Counted from the first letter of the stretch, positions 45,395-55,649 are shown. The stretch: DNA of 64,000 bases from Acinetobacter sp. ANC 4169 (GCF_002135355.1 NZ_NEGE01000002.1:1-64000), one strand, 5' to 3'. The notes: generated from the letters alone by a model not told the origin. Program-made: numbers and translations.

Positions 45395-45604
45395 ATGATC
45401 AAAATTAAAAATCAGGCATCAGGTGAAGAACGAATGATTAACAAGGTCTTGGGAGATGAAGTTACCTTGGCCAAGGCCGAAGATCGTGCAGGTTATTATG
45501 ATATGGAGAATAATCAGTTTATTCCCAAGCTGAATGAAACCAATGAGCTGATTGGTTTTGTGACACACTCGGATCATGCTGTTTTATGGGAAATTGTGAG
45601 ATAA
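45395..45604 (+). CDS. Hypothetical small protein
   Basis: 69 residues, MIKIKNQASGEERMINKVLGDEVTLAKAEDRAGYYDMENNQFIPK. The predicted pattern is beta-rich, ending AVLWEIVR. No family recognised; it has no signal peptide. The ribosome site is weak (AAAGG at about 17 bases upstream). Single-gene unit. Confidence 0.5.
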   Translation: MIKIKNQASGEERMINKVLGDEVTLAKAEDRAGYYDMENNQFIPKLNETNELIGFVTHSDHAVLWEIVR

Positions 45605-45686
45605 CTTTTTTAAAATTTTCTAAAAGAATTTTCCAAGATAACTTATCCAGTCTGAGCGCTGTATTGGCTGAAAACTATGTTTTATA

Positions 45687-45893
45687 ATGCTGCGCATGAA
45701 TAGAGCATACCGAAACAAAATTGAATTTTCTCTCATCCCGTGGACTGTAGAACAGGATGGTTATTTGATAGAGAACCATTCCCTGAGCTTAACCGAGTTA
45801 CAAAAGCGCCTTCCATTTACTGAAGATCAGATCATTCAGCGAAAAGAAAGACTGGGTCTGTTCAAAAGAGCAAGGCAGTTAAAGAAACTTTAA
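45687..45893 (+). CDS. Hypothetical small basic protein
   Basis: 68 residues (or 65 from the ATG at 45696). WTVEQDGYLIENHSLSLTELQKRLPFTEDQIIQRKERLGLFKRARQLKK looks like a Myb/SANT-like or homeodomain-like three-helix unit, with a Trp start and a basic recognition helix, as in small phage or regulatory HTH proteins. DNA binding is inferred from pattern only. Confidence 0.5.
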   Translation: MLRMNRAYRNKIEFSLIPWTVEQDGYLIENHSLSLTELQKRLPFTEDQIIQRKERLGLFKRARQLKKL

Positions 45894-46080
45894 TACTCAT
45901 CTTAAAGGTAAGGACTGCAAATTTGTTTAGCTACTGATTCGGCAATATGGAGCATGAGTTCTAACCCTCGAACTTATAAACTCATTTTATTAAGTATTTT
46001 TACATTTTTGCTGTAAATGTTGAACGGTGAAAATGTGTCATTCTTATATTCTGAATGATCCAGCGACACAAGGATAAGAC

Positions 46081-46203
46081 ATGAAAAAAATAGTATTAAT
46101 AGGGTTGGTCGTCATGGTTGGCTTAACTGCATGTCAACGCGATACCGATAATGATCAGCAAGATCAAACTACATCTCCAAGCTCCATGGATAAAGACAAA
46201 TAA
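46081..46203 (+). CDS. Small lipoprotein, 40 residues
   Basis: MKKIVLIGLVVMVGLTACQRDTDND with lipobox LTAC, Cys18 lipidated; the mature part is 23 hydrophilic residues rich in Asp, Gln, Ser and Thr. ACAAGGATAAGAC precedes the ATG. It resembles entericidin-sized lipoproteins, but no family match can be claimed. A terminator follows directly. Too short for many gene finders. Confidence 0.7.
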   Translation: MKKIVLIGLVVMVGLTACQRDTDNDQQDQTTSPSSMDKDK

Positions 46204-46207
46204 ACCT

Positions 46208-46236
46208 AAAGCCTGCTGACCAAGCGGGCTTTTTAT
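46208..46236 (+). terminator. Rho-independent terminator
   Basis: AAGCCTGCT-GACCA-AGCGGGCTT with T5, right after the small lipoprotein. Confidence 0.82.
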
Positions 46237-46492
46237 ATACCGCTCTGTCGAAATAATAGAATCATTTTAATTTTGCATTTTGATATATTTTGCTAATGTC
46301 ACGGTGCTTCAATTTATAGAAAATAGCGCCCCAGCAATTGGCTGTCGTTTCTACGCTGAATTCCGCGTATTCGTATTTTTGCCTACCGATTATGTAGGTA
46401 TTTTTTATCTTTTTATTTTGATATTTATCATCTTAGCACCCATATTATTAAGTAGAGATAGTTTTCTCAACTAGGTGGGTGAGGTTAAATTT

Positions 46493-46600
46493 ATGTTTAA
46501 TTCTCTTCGTAAAATTTTCTGTCTGCATGTGTATGAGTACAGCTGGGATCATAAGCATGGATATGTTCAGGAATGTCGTAAATGTGGAAAAAATGATTAG
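46493..46600 (+). CDS. Small CxxC protein, 35 residues
   Basis: MFNSLRKIFCLHVYEYSWDH then KHGYVQECRKCGKND. Cys10, His12, Cys29 and Cys32 could form a zinc knuckle. GGGTGAGG lies upstream. Phage-encoded proteins of this size and style are common. Similar in style to the product at 1721-1831. Confidence 0.5.
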   Translation: MFNSLRKIFCLHVYEYSWDHKHGYVQECRKCGKND

Positions 46601-46939
46601 CTTCATTTAATCCCAAACAAACTGTTATGCCATTTAAAATCTGAGAAAATTTAGATGATAAATGGAGGCTATACAAATACAGTTTATATGTCTAACTTGA
46701 ACAAAAATCCAAGCTAGACTGTGTCGAGCTTGGGATTCAATAAAGAAATCATATCGCTGAACTTTTTATAAGCGTTGAGTAATCAATGTTAATGTGCTTG
46801 AGACTGTCTTTTTATAGATCAACCGCATAGATGAATACAATTTACATTGAATGAAATTGACACAAAGTAAAGATTGGCTCATAAAAATTAAATAGTAAAT
46901 TAATTAAATTATATAGAATAAACAGAGGGTGAAAATAAG
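46601..46939. other. Intergenic, AT-rich
   Basis: No gene seen. An imperfect hairpin with CCAAGCTAGACTGTGTCGAGCTTGG near 46700-46730 is visible; it lacks a T-run. The right half is probably the promoter region of the hydrophilin gene. Confidence 0.4.
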
Positions 46940-47116
46940 ATGGCTACTCGAGAACCCATGCAATTCAGTCAACATAATCAAGAGCGCGAGAAACCCAATC
47001 AGCAGCAACAAGAAAATCCAAAAACCAATCAACCAAATCAGCAACAAAATCCCCAGAAGCAACCCAACCAGCAAAATGACCATCAACAAGAACATTTCCG
47101 CAGACAACCGAAATAA
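46940..47116 (+). CDS. Small Gln/Asn/Pro-rich hydrophilin, 58 residues
   Basis: MATREPMQFSQHNQEREKPN and onward, made of repeated NQQQ, NQPNQQQNPQK and KQPNQQND blocks, ending HFRRQPK. Virtually no hydrophobic residues, so disordered. GAGGGTGAAAATAAG precedes the ATG. A small single-helix membrane protein follows on the same strand. Related in style to the hydrophilins at 23925, 29484 and 55984. Confidence 0.62.
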   Translation: MATREPMQFSQHNQEREKPNQQQQENPKTNQPNQQQNPQKQPNQQNDHQQEHFRRQPK

Positions 47117-47217
47117 AATTGAGCTTTCATCCTCTTAACGTTTACATAAGAGACGAGGGGCAAATTTTTACAGATATTGTCTTATGGCTATTTTCTTTAT
47201 TTATAAAGGGAATGAAT

Positions 47218-47385
47218 ATGGATTCTAGACAAATAAAAATGATCCTTGGTGTGATCGCAGTGATTGTTATTGCTTTAATTCTTTATTCTATGTACGAAAG
47301 AAATAAAGATGAAATGGGAGGCATGCAGAACAGACAGGGTAACTCAATGTCGATTCCTAATAATGAACCACTCATCGATGTATAA
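47218..47385 (+). CDS. Single-helix small membrane protein, 55 residues
   Basis: MDSRQIKMILGVIAVIVIALILYSMYERNKDE: residues 7-24 span the membrane, and the tail is polar with MGGMQNRQGNSMS. The start at 47218 has AAGGGA at good distance; the open frame upstream looks non-coding. It follows the hydrophilin by 101 bases and converges with the META gene at a bidirectional terminator. Confidence 0.6.
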   Translation: MDSRQIKMILGVIAVIVIALILYSMYERNKDEMGGMQNRQGNSMSIPNNEPLIDV

Positions 47386-47427
47386 GCTAAGATAAGCGTA
47401 AAGCAACTCGCAAAACTTTAAATCAAT

Positions 47428-47453
47428 AATAAGCCCTCAATCGAGGGCTTATT
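47428..47453. terminator. Bidirectional terminator
   Basis: AATAAGCCCTC-AATC-GAGGGCTTATT between the converging genes. Confidence 0.88.
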
Positions 47454-47458
47454 TATAT

Positions 47459-47899
47459 CTATTTCATATTCTTAAACTTAAGGACTACACGATGATTGCT
47501 ATCGAATAACTTTAATTCATGGTCGGTCGCCTCATAGCTGACAACCTGATTTAGGGCTTGTGCAAACTTTTGCGGTAAGTCGGTTGGATTTAAACAGGCT
47601 TTCTCTGTAGTGGCTAAATTGGAAAATTTAATTTGGGTATCTTGTACAGCATAGCCTCCCATAAATTGGTTGCAGCCATCACTACCGCTGAGTTGGCTAT
47701 TATCAAAACTGAGCATTGGAACGGCAGATAAAACAGGATCAGCTTTATACTTAACTTGATTGATTTCGGTCATCACCCAGTTTTTGTTTTGCAATTTTGC
47801 TAAATGCCTTTCAGTAGAAGGATTTGGCATGGAGGATGTACAACCTGTCAAAACCATAGAGGCAGTCAGGCTGGTTGCTATCATCATTTTACTTAACAT
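47459..47899 (-). CDS. META-domain lipoprotein (HslJ-like)
   Basis: 146 residues. MLSKMMIATSLTASMVLTGC gives a lipoprotein signal with Cys20. The rest is one META domain: WVMTEINQV near 41, FDNSQLSGSDGCNQFMGGY near 65-83, and TEKACLNPTDLPQKFAQALNQV near 97-118. The blocks SGSDGCNQF and TxxAC are diagnostic, and the two Cys probably form a disulfide. HslJ-type proteins sit at the outer membrane and are linked to heat or novobiocin tolerance. Confidence 0.88.
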   Translation of the reverse strand: MLSKMMIATSLTASMVLTGCTSSMPNPSTERHLAKLQNKNWVMTEINQVKYKADPVLSAVPMLSFDNSQLSGSDGCNQFMGGYAVQDTQIKFSNLATTEKACLNPTDLPQKFAQALNQVVSYEATDHELKLFDSNHRVVLKFKNMK

Positions 47900-48237
47900 T
47901 TGCTTTCTCCAATTGATTTACTTTTTGTATTGTGAGGCAAACAACAGATGATGATTTTATAAAAATTTTCTTAATTCATTTGATTATTAACCAATAATCC
48001 ACATAAATTGCTCGAAAAACAAACATGGATGATTTCAAAATAAACCGCAATATTTAATTTAGATAGTTTGATTTGGACTGAAATTTGAACCTGCATATCG
48101 AACAAGAACATCTTTTAAATTGTTCAATTCAGATCCTGTAATTACAGGTATTATAGGGTACTGAAAAAGAGTGATTTTTAAGCTACCTGAATATTACTCT
48201 TTTATTTTGAGTCTTTAAAAATACAGCTGTTTACTCT
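47900..48237. other. Divergent promoter region
   Basis: No gene seen in 338 bases; it holds the promoters of the META lipoprotein and the MFS gene. Confidence 0.4.
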
Positions 48238-49395
48238 ATGCGATCACTCTCAATTCCTCATAAACTGGCAGGATTCTACTTCTTCTACTATTCCATCGTC
48301 GGTACGTTCATGCCTTTTTGGAATTTGTATCTGGAAGATCAGGGCTTTAATTATCAAGAGATCGGATTATTATCTTCAATTGCAATTATAACCCGATTTT
48401 TTGCGCCGTTCATTTGGGGATGGATTGCCGATAAGTCAGGTAAAAGAATGTTGTTGGTACGAATTGCGACATGGATGGAATGCTTTATTTGGTTCATGAT
48501 TTTTCTGGTTCCCAATACCTTCCAGTCGGTAGCACTACTAATGCTGATTTTCAGCTTTTTTCAAAATGCCATTTTGGCGCAATTTGAAGGGATAACCTTG
48601 TTCTGGTTGGGCGACAAGCGCACTCAGCTGTATGGAAAAGTAAGAAAATGGGGCTCGGTCGGTTTTATTGTTGGGGTGTTTGGCATTGGGGCCTTGCTCG
48701 AAATAGTCGCTATTTCCATGTTGCCGTTGATGCTATTGTGTATTGCACTCTTGGCTTTCCTCTGGTCTTTTAGCATTAAAGAACCCAGTAGCGCTCCACA
48801 GTCGCAACAGCAATTAGAGCCACTCTTGCCCATATTAAAACGACCCGTAGTTGCTGCATTTTTTGCCATAGAGTTTGTTTTATTATTTTCTCATGCGCCA
48901 TTTTATAGTTTCTATAGCAACTACTTGCACCAGGTTGGTTATAGCACCACTGAAATTGGCCTGTTGTGGTCAATTGGGGTGGTTGCAGAAATTATCATGT
49001 TTGCCTTTGCGCATATTTTCCTCACCCGATTTTCATGGCGTAGCCTGGTCAGTTTGTGTCTGGTTTTAACGGGTGTGCGTTGGGTTGTGGTGGGATTGTT
49101 GCCTGGTTTATTTATGGCACAGTTTTTAGCCCAGAGTATTCATGCTTTTAGTTTCGGCCTATTTCATATGATTGCCATGCGTATTATCTTTCAAAATTTT
49201 TCAGCAGGTCAGCAAGGCCGTGGCCAGGCCATGTATAGCACCATGTGGGGCTTGGGGGTCGCCTTGGGAAGTATTTTGGCTGGAAGATATTGGCACGTGA
49301 TTTCGGGAGAGATGGTTTTTTTGCTCGCCGGGCTTTCAACTGTTGTGGGTTTGCTATTTGTACGCTGGCTACCGAAATATATCCAGCAAGCCTAA
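48238..49395 (+). CDS. MFS transporter, HcaT/LacY-like group
   Basis: 385 residues, 12 helices. MRSLSIPHKLAGFYFFYYSIVGTFMPFWNLYLEDQG and GWIADKSGKRMLLVRIAT fit the MFS_1_like group, which includes the putative 3-phenylpropionate carrier HcaT. The substrate is unknown. Single gene; no plain ribosome site directly before the ATG (CTGTTTACTCT). Confidence 0.85.
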   Translation: MRSLSIPHKLAGFYFFYYSIVGTFMPFWNLYLEDQGFNYQEIGLLSSIAIITRFFAPFIWGWIADKSGKRMLLVRIATWMECFIWFMIFLVPNTFQSVALLMLIFSFFQNAILAQFEGITLFWLGDKRTQLYGKVRKWGSVGFIVGVFGIGALLEIVAISMLPLMLLCIALLAFLWSFSIKEPSSAPQSQQQLEPLLPILKRPVVAAFFAIEFVLLFSHAPFYSFYSNYLHQVGYSTTEIGLLWSIGVVAEIIMFAFAHIFLTRFSWRSLVSLCLVLTGVRWVVVGLLPGLFMAQFLAQSIHAFSFGLFHMIAMRIIFQNFSAGQQGRGQAMYSTMWGLGVALGSILAGRYWHVISGEMVFLLAGLSTVVGLLFVRWLPKYIQQA

Positions 49396-49516
49396 AAAGT
49401 CTTTAAAGAAAAGTCAGTATTCTATGCCATGTTCAATATGGTTGCCGTGATGCTGCCTGTTATGGTTTTAGTCAGCCAGGCAAGGGGCTTTTGGGGGGCT
49501 TAGGAAGTTAAGCATA

Positions 49517-50950
49517 TCAAGAAGCAATGGTAATCTGATTGCGCCCCAAAGCTTTTGAGCGATACAGGGCTCGATCCGCCAGATTGATAATATTTTGCAA
49601 GCTCAGCTCGGTGGGTAAGCTCTGATGGGTAATACCAATACTGGTGGTAATAAATAATAAATCTCCCTGAGGAAGTTGCATTGGGGTTAATTCAATTTTA
49701 TTTCGAATTCGTTCAGCAATGGCTTGGGTTTCTTGCAAGGTGGTATTCATCATTAAAATCAGGAATTCTTCACCGCCTACACGCGCAAAAAGTTCATTGG
49801 CACGGATATTATCTTCAACCAGTTGCGAAAAATGTTTGAGCACCAAATCACCGGTATGATGTCCATATTGGTCATTCATTCTTTTAAAATGATCCAGATC
49901 AAGCATGACCAGAGAGACTGAGTGGCTTTTAGCTTCACTCAGATATCGTTCACCTTTTTCAAACAGGTGGCGTCGGTTAATGGTATTGGTCAAACTGTCG
50001 TGATTGGCCAGATACAGCACTTTTTTATACAGTTCACGGCGGTTACTGGTAATAATGCACAGAACGAGTGGGGCAAAACCCAGCATACATAAACCAATAC
50101 GCACAGAAATAGTGGTTGATAAATATGCCGCAGAGGAATCGGATAAATAAAAATATGTCAGACTGTGATAGGTCACCAGACATACAATGCTGTTAATGAC
50201 GGCAACGATGAAAATAGGATAACTTAAAGCAGCCCAAATTAAAGCAGCCAGCGGATAAAGCAAGGCACCCGGTCCAGTGAAAATATGGGTAAAAGTCACT
50301 GAAATGACAATCGCAATCAGCGGTAGCAATTTGGTCAAATGAAATTGATTCAGCTTAATATTTTTAAAATATTTTCCTATTTCCGTTAAGGTTGGGAAAA
50401 ATAAAATAATTGGCAGAATGGTAATGCAATTGACGATTTCACCCGCCCACCACATGCCAAAATCAACCCCCAGACGTTGCGTAGACATAAAGGTATCAGA
50501 AAGATAAGGAACAGTCGCAATGGCAAACAAGGCACTAGCTAGGCAACCGCCCAAGGCACAAATGGTAAATAAATATAAGAAGGTAAAACCTTGATTATAG
50601 TTTCGATAATTTAATTTCCAGCATTGAATAAGAAATAACGAAATTATCACGTTAATCAGATTTGCAAGGCTCAGAACAAAGGTCAGCAGCAAAAAATTGC
50701 CAGTCAGCAGATCTGCCAGCATATAACCGCTAAACGCACCTAACCATCCGCCCAGGGTGTTTAAATGCTTAAAACGTAAAAATAATCCCAGCAAAACTGC
50801 ATTTGCAGGCCATAAATAGGCTAAAAAGGTAACAGGTCTGGATAGAATTCCGCACAAACAGCAGATCAGGACCACAGCGCCAATAATGAAAAAGGCAGGG
50901 GCATGTTGCCGTAACGATGATAATTGAGATGAGATTAGCAAAGTATGCAA
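49517..50950 (-). CDS. Diguanylate cyclase with MASE1-type membrane sensor
   Basis: 477 residues. About eight transmembrane helices (1-300) form a MASE1-like sensor, followed by a GGDEF domain with the active A-site GGEEF (ARVGGEEFLILM). NHDSLTNTINRR opens the catalytic domain. The inhibitory I-site at five residues before GGEEF reads RANE instead of RxxD, so product inhibition may be weakened. It makes c-di-GMP for surface and biofilm decisions. Monocistronic. Confidence 0.9.
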   Translation of the reverse strand: MHTLLISSQLSSLRQHAPAFFIIGAVVLICCLCGILSRPVTFLAYLWPANAVLLGLFLRFKHLNTLGGWLGAFSGYMLADLLTGNFLLLTFVLSLANLINVIISLFLIQCWKLNYRNYNQGFTFLYLFTICALGGCLASALFAIATVPYLSDTFMSTQRLGVDFGMWWAGEIVNCITILPIILFFPTLTEIGKYFKNIKLNQFHLTKLLPLIAIVISVTFTHIFTGPGALLYPLAALIWAALSYPIFIVAVINSIVCLVTYHSLTYFYLSDSSAAYLSTTISVRIGLCMLGFAPLVLCIITSNRRELYKKVLYLANHDSLTNTINRRHLFEKGERYLSEAKSHSVSLVMLDLDHFKRMNDQYGHHTGDLVLKHFSQLVEDNIRANELFARVGGEEFLILMMNTTLQETQAIAERIRNKIELTPMQLPQGDLLFITTSIGITHQSLPTELSLQNIINLADRALYRSKALGRNQITIAS

Positions 50951-51256
50951 AGATCACGTCCTTGTCACTCTAACATGGCGACTTAGTCAGAAGGATGAAA
51001 AAATTATTTTGCTATACTCTTAATTAAATAGAAATATTTTCAAGACGAATGAACATTTATTATACAACTGTATCATTATAAGTGGAAATTGTTATTTCGG
51101 TATTAGCCGGAAAGAATTAATTCTTTTCAGCTTGGCCGATGACTTTTTTGGGTAAATTCAGCCTGAAATTATATTGTTGCAATATGGTGATAAATACTGG
51201 TTTTTCATAAAAATATGCTAAGTTATAGCAAAGGATTCTTAGCACTGAATTGATGT
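50951..51256. other. Divergent promoter region
   Basis: No gene seen in 306 bases; it holds promoters of the cyclase (minus) and the secreted protein (plus). TGATGT before 51257 is a weak ribosome site. Confidence 0.4.
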
Positions 51257-51736
51257 ATGAAAAAAACATATTTTACAATTTTACTTACCTTGTGCTCATC
51301 TGTTGCGATGGCAAATGATAATCAAGCGGTAGTGGCAACAGAAGAAACGGCTCGAGCTGAAAATTCGAATACGATTCGTATCGCGACTCGTCCCGAAATT
51401 GTTGGCTTGTGGGGAATGCAAGTGGCCAACAATAATAAATGTATTGAATATTATAATTTTAAAAGTAATAACAATGTCATTATTAAAAGTGGGCAGGAGT
51501 GGTCATCTGGAATTTATGACTTTCAGCCGGCCCAAGAAGAGCGCTCTTTATTGTCTGCACTGGTTTTGCAGGTAAAGTATGACAACAATGAAAAAGATTG
51601 CTCAGGTTTGCAGGAAGACCAAACCGGAGAAATTTCTCAATATTTCGTGCAGTGGAAAAATCCATCTACCATTAATTTCTGTAGTAATGACAAGGCAGAA
51701 CAATGCTTTGCCACATTACGCCGTGTGTTGCCTTAA
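51257..51736 (+). CDS. Secreted hypothetical protein
   Basis: 159 residues with a Sec signal MKKTYFTILLTLCSSVAMA cut before NDN. The mature protein has four Cys (NNKCIEYYNF, EKDCSGLQ, INFCSND, EQCFATLR) that could form two disulfides in the periplasm. EIVGLWGMQVANNNKCIEYYNFK resembles beta-rich lipocalin-like small domains. No family is claimed. A bidirectional terminator separates it from accC. Confidence 0.7.
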   Translation: MKKTYFTILLTLCSSVAMANDNQAVVATEETARAENSNTIRIATRPEIVGLWGMQVANNNKCIEYYNFKSNNNVIIKSGQEWSSGIYDFQPAQEERSLLSALVLQVKYDNNEKDCSGLQEDQTGEISQYFVQWKNPSTINFCSNDKAEQCFATLRRVLP

Positions 51737-51772
51737 TGATTATTAATAATTTTTATACATAACTTTCATATA

Positions 51773-51803
51773 TAAAAAACCGCTCATAAAGAGCGGTTTT
51801 TTA
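51773..51803. terminator. Bidirectional terminator
   Basis: AAAAAACCGCTC-ATAAA-GAGCGGTTTTTT between the secreted protein and accC, which converge. Confidence 0.92.
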
Positions 51804-51818
51804 GTCTGAAAGCTTGAT

Positions 51819-53183
51819 TCAAGAAGCTTCTTGATAGGCTTCCAGTTTTTTCAACAAGTGTTTTTCCAGATAATGAATATCCATTGCTTGTTCGCAGAAG
51901 TTTTTATCTTCTAGAATCAAATCTTTATGTAATGGAATATTTGTTTTCACACCTGTCAAAATGATTTCTTCTAAGGCTTGCTTCATACGCGCAATAGAAG
52001 TGTCACGGTCTTTACCATGGGCAATGAGTTTTGCAATCATTGAGTCATAGTACGGTGGAATGCTATAGCCTTGGTAAATATGTGAATCAAGGCGAATACC
52101 AGCGCCGCCTGGTGCATAGAAGTGATCAATTTTACCCGGTGAAGGCATAAAGGTTGATGGATCTTCTGCATTGATACGACATTCGATTGCATGACCTTTT
52201 AATTGGATATCTTCTTGTTGAAGATCCAAACCAAGACCACCTGCAATACGAAGCTGTTGTTCAATAATGTCGATACCAGTGACCATTTCAGTCACAGGGT
52301 GTTCAACTTGAACACGGGTATTCATTTCAATAAAGAAGAATTCACCGTCTTCAAATAAGAATTCAAAAGTACCTGCGCCGCGGTATTGCATCAATTTACA
52401 CGCATTAACACATGCTTCTAAAATTTCAGCTCGCGCTTGTTCTGGTAAGCCCGGTGCAGGTGCTTCTTCTAAAACTTTTTGATGGCGACGTTGTAGTGAA
52501 CAGTCACGATCATACAGGTGAATCGCATGGCCATTACCATCTGCCAATACTTGTACTTCAACGTGACGTGGTTTTTGCAGGAAACGTTCCATATAAACCG
52601 TGTCATCGCCAAACCACATTTCAGCATCTCGCTGTGCCGCCTGAACAGATTCGAGTAGGGTATCTACACGTTCTACAATACGCATACCACGCCCACCACC
52701 ACCAGAAGCTGCTTTCACGATTAACGGAAAACCAATTTCTTTCGCTTCAGCTAGGGCATTGTGGATGGTTACTGCATGGTCACAGCCCGGTACAGTGGGT
52801 ACACCGGCTTTTTTCATGGCAATAATGGCAGAAACCTTGTTCCCCATTAAGCGAATATGTTCTGGACGTGGACCAATAAAGATAAAACCAGAATTTTCTA
52901 CAATTTCTGCAAACTCGGCATTTTCCGACAAGAAGCCATAACCTGGATGGATGGCATCTGCACCGGTAATTTCAGCAGCAGTAATAATTGCCGGGATGTT
53001 TAAATAGCTTTCGCTACTTGCACCCGGACCGATACATACAGCTTCATCACAAAAGCGTAAGTGCATCAGGTCTTTATCGGCATCGGAATAAATACCTACG
53101 GTTTTAATTCCTAAAGTTCTGCAAGCCCGGGTGATGCGTAAAGCAATTTCACCACGGTTTGCAATCAAAACTTTTTGCAACAT
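51819..53183 (-). CDS. accC: Acetyl-CoA carboxylase, biotin carboxylase subunit
   Basis: 454 residues, the normal size. [48 protein letters not shown] (ATP-grasp loop) and [17 protein letters not shown] are all present. It carboxylates biotin on AccB with ATP and bicarbonate, the first half-reaction of fatty acid synthesis. Last gene of the aroQ-accB-accC unit, 17 bases after accB. Confidence 0.98.
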   Translation of the reverse strand: MLQKVLIANRGEIALRITRACRTLGIKTVGIYSDADKDLMHLRFCDEAVCIGPGASSESYLNIPAIITAAEITGADAIHPGYGFLSENAEFAEIVENSGFIFIGPRPEHIRLMGNKVSAIIAMKKAGVPTVPGCDHAVTIHNALAEAKEIGFPLIVKAASGGGGRGMRIVERVDTLLESVQAAQRDAEMWFGDDTVYMERFLQKPRHVEVQVLADGNGHAIHLYDRDCSLQRRHQKVLEEAPAPGLPEQARAEILEACVNACKLMQYRGAGTFEFLFEDGEFFFIEMNTRVQVEHPVTEMVTGIDIIEQQLRIAGGLGLDLQQEDIQLKGHAIECRINAEDPSTFMPSPGKIDHFYAPGGAGIRLDSHIYQGYSIPPYYDSMIAKLIAHGKDRDTSIARMKQALEEIILTGVKTNIPLHKDLILEDKNFCEQAMDIHYLEKHLLKKLEAYQEAS

Positions 53184-53200
53184 TGTGAGTCCCCGTGGTC

Positions 53201-53617
53201 TTAAGCGCGATAGCGGAACAAAGGTTGACCGAATTGAATCACTTCGCCGTTTTTCACCAGAATTTCTTCAATTACGCCGCTTTGAGTCGCTTCAATCGGG
53301 TTCATGATTTTCATGGCTTCAATAATACCCAGTGTTTCACCAGCAGAAACGGTCTGACCTACTTTAACGAAGGGTGCTTCACCTGGGTTTGGCGCTGCAT
53401 AGAACACACCAACCATAGGAGAATTTTCAACTGCACCGCGCGGTGTTTTTGCAACTGGTGCTGCAGCAGCGGCTACAGGCATTGCAGGAACAGCTGCTGC
53501 TACCACAGGATTGCGACGGGTTAAGGCGATGGATTGATCACCTTCTTTAACTTCAATCGCTTGTAAGTCAGACTCAATCATCAGGTCGATGAGTTTCTTG
53601 ATTTTACGAATATCCAT
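53201..53617 (-). CDS. accB: Biotin carboxyl carrier protein
   Basis: 138 residues. The biotinylated Lys is Lys103 in EAMKIMN. An N-terminal helical part ([16 protein letters not shown]) and an Ala/Pro-rich linker ([19 protein letters not shown], about 38-56) precede the biotinyl domain with its thumb. It carries carboxyl between AccC and the transferase. It lies 16 bases after aroQ. Confidence 0.98.
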   Translation of the reverse strand: MDIRKIKKLIDLMIESDLQAIEVKEGDQSIALTRRNPVVAAAVPAMPVAAAAAPVAKTPRGAVENSPMVGVFYAAPNPGEAPFVKVGQTVSAGETLGIIEAMKIMNPIEATQSGVIEEILVKNGEVIQFGQPLFRYRA

Positions 53618-53633
53618 GAGACAGTATTCCTAA

Positions 53634-54089
53634 TTATGGTTGCGTAGAAGGTTGAATTTTGTCGAGGGCGAAGTCTAGTGCAGCGGTATAACCTTTTGCA
53701 CCTAAACCACAAATCACGCCAACGGCTTTATCGGATAAATATGAATGATGTCGGAATGCTTCACGTGCGTGTACATTGGACAAATGAACTTCAATAAAGG
53801 GAATGGCAATACCAAGAAGCGCATCACGTACTGCAACCGAGGTATGGGTTAAGGCTGCAGGATTGATAATGATGAATTGAACGCCTTCTTTTTGTGCCTG
53901 ATGAATTCGGTCAACAATGGCACCTTCCCAATTGCTTTGGAAGGTATCTAGAGTAAGAGATGCATTTTGAGCTTGAGCGATGAGCTTTTGATTTATATCG
54001 TCCAGAGTAAGGTGCCCATAAACTTCAGGTTCACGCATACCTAGTAAATTTAGATTCGGTCCATGAATAACCAAAATGGTTGAGCTCAT
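53634..54089 (-). CDS. aroQ: 3-dehydroquinate dehydratase, type II
   Basis: 151 residues. [32 protein letters not shown] and [17 protein letters not shown] are the family blocks, and the catalytic His is in [17 protein letters not shown]. It makes 3-dehydroshikimate for aromatic amino acid synthesis. First gene of the accBC operon, a common arrangement. Confidence 0.97.
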   Translation of the reverse strand: MSSTILVIHGPNLNLLGMREPEVYGHLTLDDINQKLIAQAQNASLTLDTFQSNWEGAIVDRIHQAQKEGVQFIIINPAALTHTSVAVRDALLGIAIPFIEVHLSNVHAREAFRHHSYLSDKAVGVICGLGAKGYTAALDFALDKIQPSTQP

Positions 54090-54325
54090 TCAGCTTGCTC
54101 CAATTATAAGTTTGCAAATGTACCTTGCAAGATGTCAGCAAAGTTTGCGTATTATGGCATATATTTCCGTATTTCTATTGTAAATTGTTTGAATTGATAC
54201 GGAAGCTATGTGTCAAAACTGAGCTATATAATGGAAACTTTGCAGGTAATTGGCAATGTTAAAAAATGACATTTTTTATAATTATTACTTTTTTTTACAT
54301 TGTAAACTGAATTGACCAAAACAGT

Positions 54326-55642
54326 TCATTTATTTTGTGTAACAGTCAGCGCAGCGTCATTAATCGTAAGCATTTCTTGCCAGCAGGTGGTATAGCGTGG
54401 CGAGCGATGTTGCTGTTTCATATGCCAGGCTGGATTGGCAGAATGATAGCCAACTTGTATACAATCCGAGCCATAGCGTTGTTGCATTTGCACTAGGGTT
54501 TTCATTAAACCCTCACGTTGCTGAATCAGTGCTAGGGGTTGCCATAAGTCATGAGTATATTGTCGTTTCACATGCAAGGCACTAAACATCACTTCCACTT
54601 TAATGTATCTCTTATTTTCTTTAAATAAAACATCTATTTGCTTTAATGCAGCAGCATTTAAAACAAGTAAGTCATCGCTTGCATATTCCAGACCCAGAGC
54701 ATGAGAAAGAGTTTTTTTATAGGGAGGATTGGGGATCTTTTCATAGAGTGAAACATGCACGCAGGCACACAGTTGCTGCTGTTTGATTAAGCGTTTATGG
54801 GCACGGTTAACATGAAAAATGACGGCCTCTTTAATGATTGATTTTTCAGTCAAGGCTGCAGCAAAACTTCGTGAAGAAAGGATTCTTTTTGCCAGTGTTG
54901 CAGGGTCATCCAGTGCAATACAGGATTGACCTTTTAGTTCACGAATCGTGCGTGCAATCGTCACTGAAAATTGTTTGGCAAGATGATGTTCATTGGCAAA
55001 AGTTAAGTCATAGCAACTATAAATTTCATAGTCTTGAAGCTGTTTGCTGATTTTACGACCAATACCCCAAATCTCGCTAGTCGGTGTTTCTAAGAGCAGG
55101 CTTTCATAACTGCATAAATCTAAATGAGGCAAATAGCATAGAGAGTTAAAGCCAGTTCTTTTTTTGGCAAAATGATTGGCCAGTTTGGCCTGGGTTTTGG
55201 TGGTTCCAATTCCCATACAGCAGGGCAAGCCAAGCCATTGCTGAATGCGCTGGATTAAGTCTCGACAATATTGTTCTACATCAAAATTTTCTGCATAGCT
55301 GTTCAGCTGGATAAAACACTCATCAATGGAATAAGGCTCTAAATCATCAGGATGAAAATGCTGTTCCAGAATCGAAAAAAAACGCCGTGACATATCTGCG
55401 TATAAAGCATAATTACTGGAAAATACTTTTACTCCCGCCGCTAAAGCCCATTGCTCAATTTCATGCCAGGGAATGGCCATACCGATATTTAAGGCCTTGG
55501 CTTCATTGCTTCGAGAAACCACACAGCCGTCATTATTGGAGAGCACCACCACAGGCTGGCCATTCAAATGAGGATTAAATACCCGTTCGCAGCTCACATA
55601 GCAGTTATTGATATCAATTAAAGCAAAAAGTTGTTGGGCCAT
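54326..55642 (-). CDS. umuC: Y-family DNA polymerase V subunit
   Basis: 438 residues (E. coli 422). FALIDINNCYVSCERVF holds the first metal Asp, YSIDECFIQL the second acidic pair, and GIGTTKTQAKLANHFAK the helix-hairpin-helix region. It performs error-prone translesion synthesis in the SOS response. It is not directly behind a umuD gene: about 800 bases, with a hydrophilin gene on the other strand, separate it from the umuD-like gene. It has its own operator-like site just upstream. Confidence 0.95.
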   Translation of the reverse strand: MAQQLFALIDINNCYVSCERVFNPHLNGQPVVVLSNNDGCVVSRSNEAKALNIGMAIPWHEIEQWALAAGVKVFSSNYALYADMSRRFFSILEQHFHPDDLEPYSIDECFIQLNSYAENFDVEQYCRDLIQRIQQWLGLPCCMGIGTTKTQAKLANHFAKKRTGFNSLCYLPHLDLCSYESLLLETPTSEIWGIGRKISKQLQDYEIYSCYDLTFANEHHLAKQFSVTIARTIRELKGQSCIALDDPATLAKRILSSRSFAAALTEKSIIKEAVIFHVNRAHKRLIKQQQLCACVHVSLYEKIPNPPYKKTLSHALGLEYASDDLLVLNAAALKQIDVLFKENKRYIKVEVMFSALHVKRQYTHDLWQPLALIQQREGLMKTLVQMQQRYGSDCIQVGYHSANPAWHMKQQHRSPRYTTCWQEMLTINDAALTVTQNK

Positions 55643-55649
55643 TTTTATT

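Noticed and set aside
46280..46474. 64-residue frame with a hydrophobic tail
   Set aside because: Starts at a TTG without ribosome site, has atypical composition in its first half and no terminator match. Not convincing as a gene.
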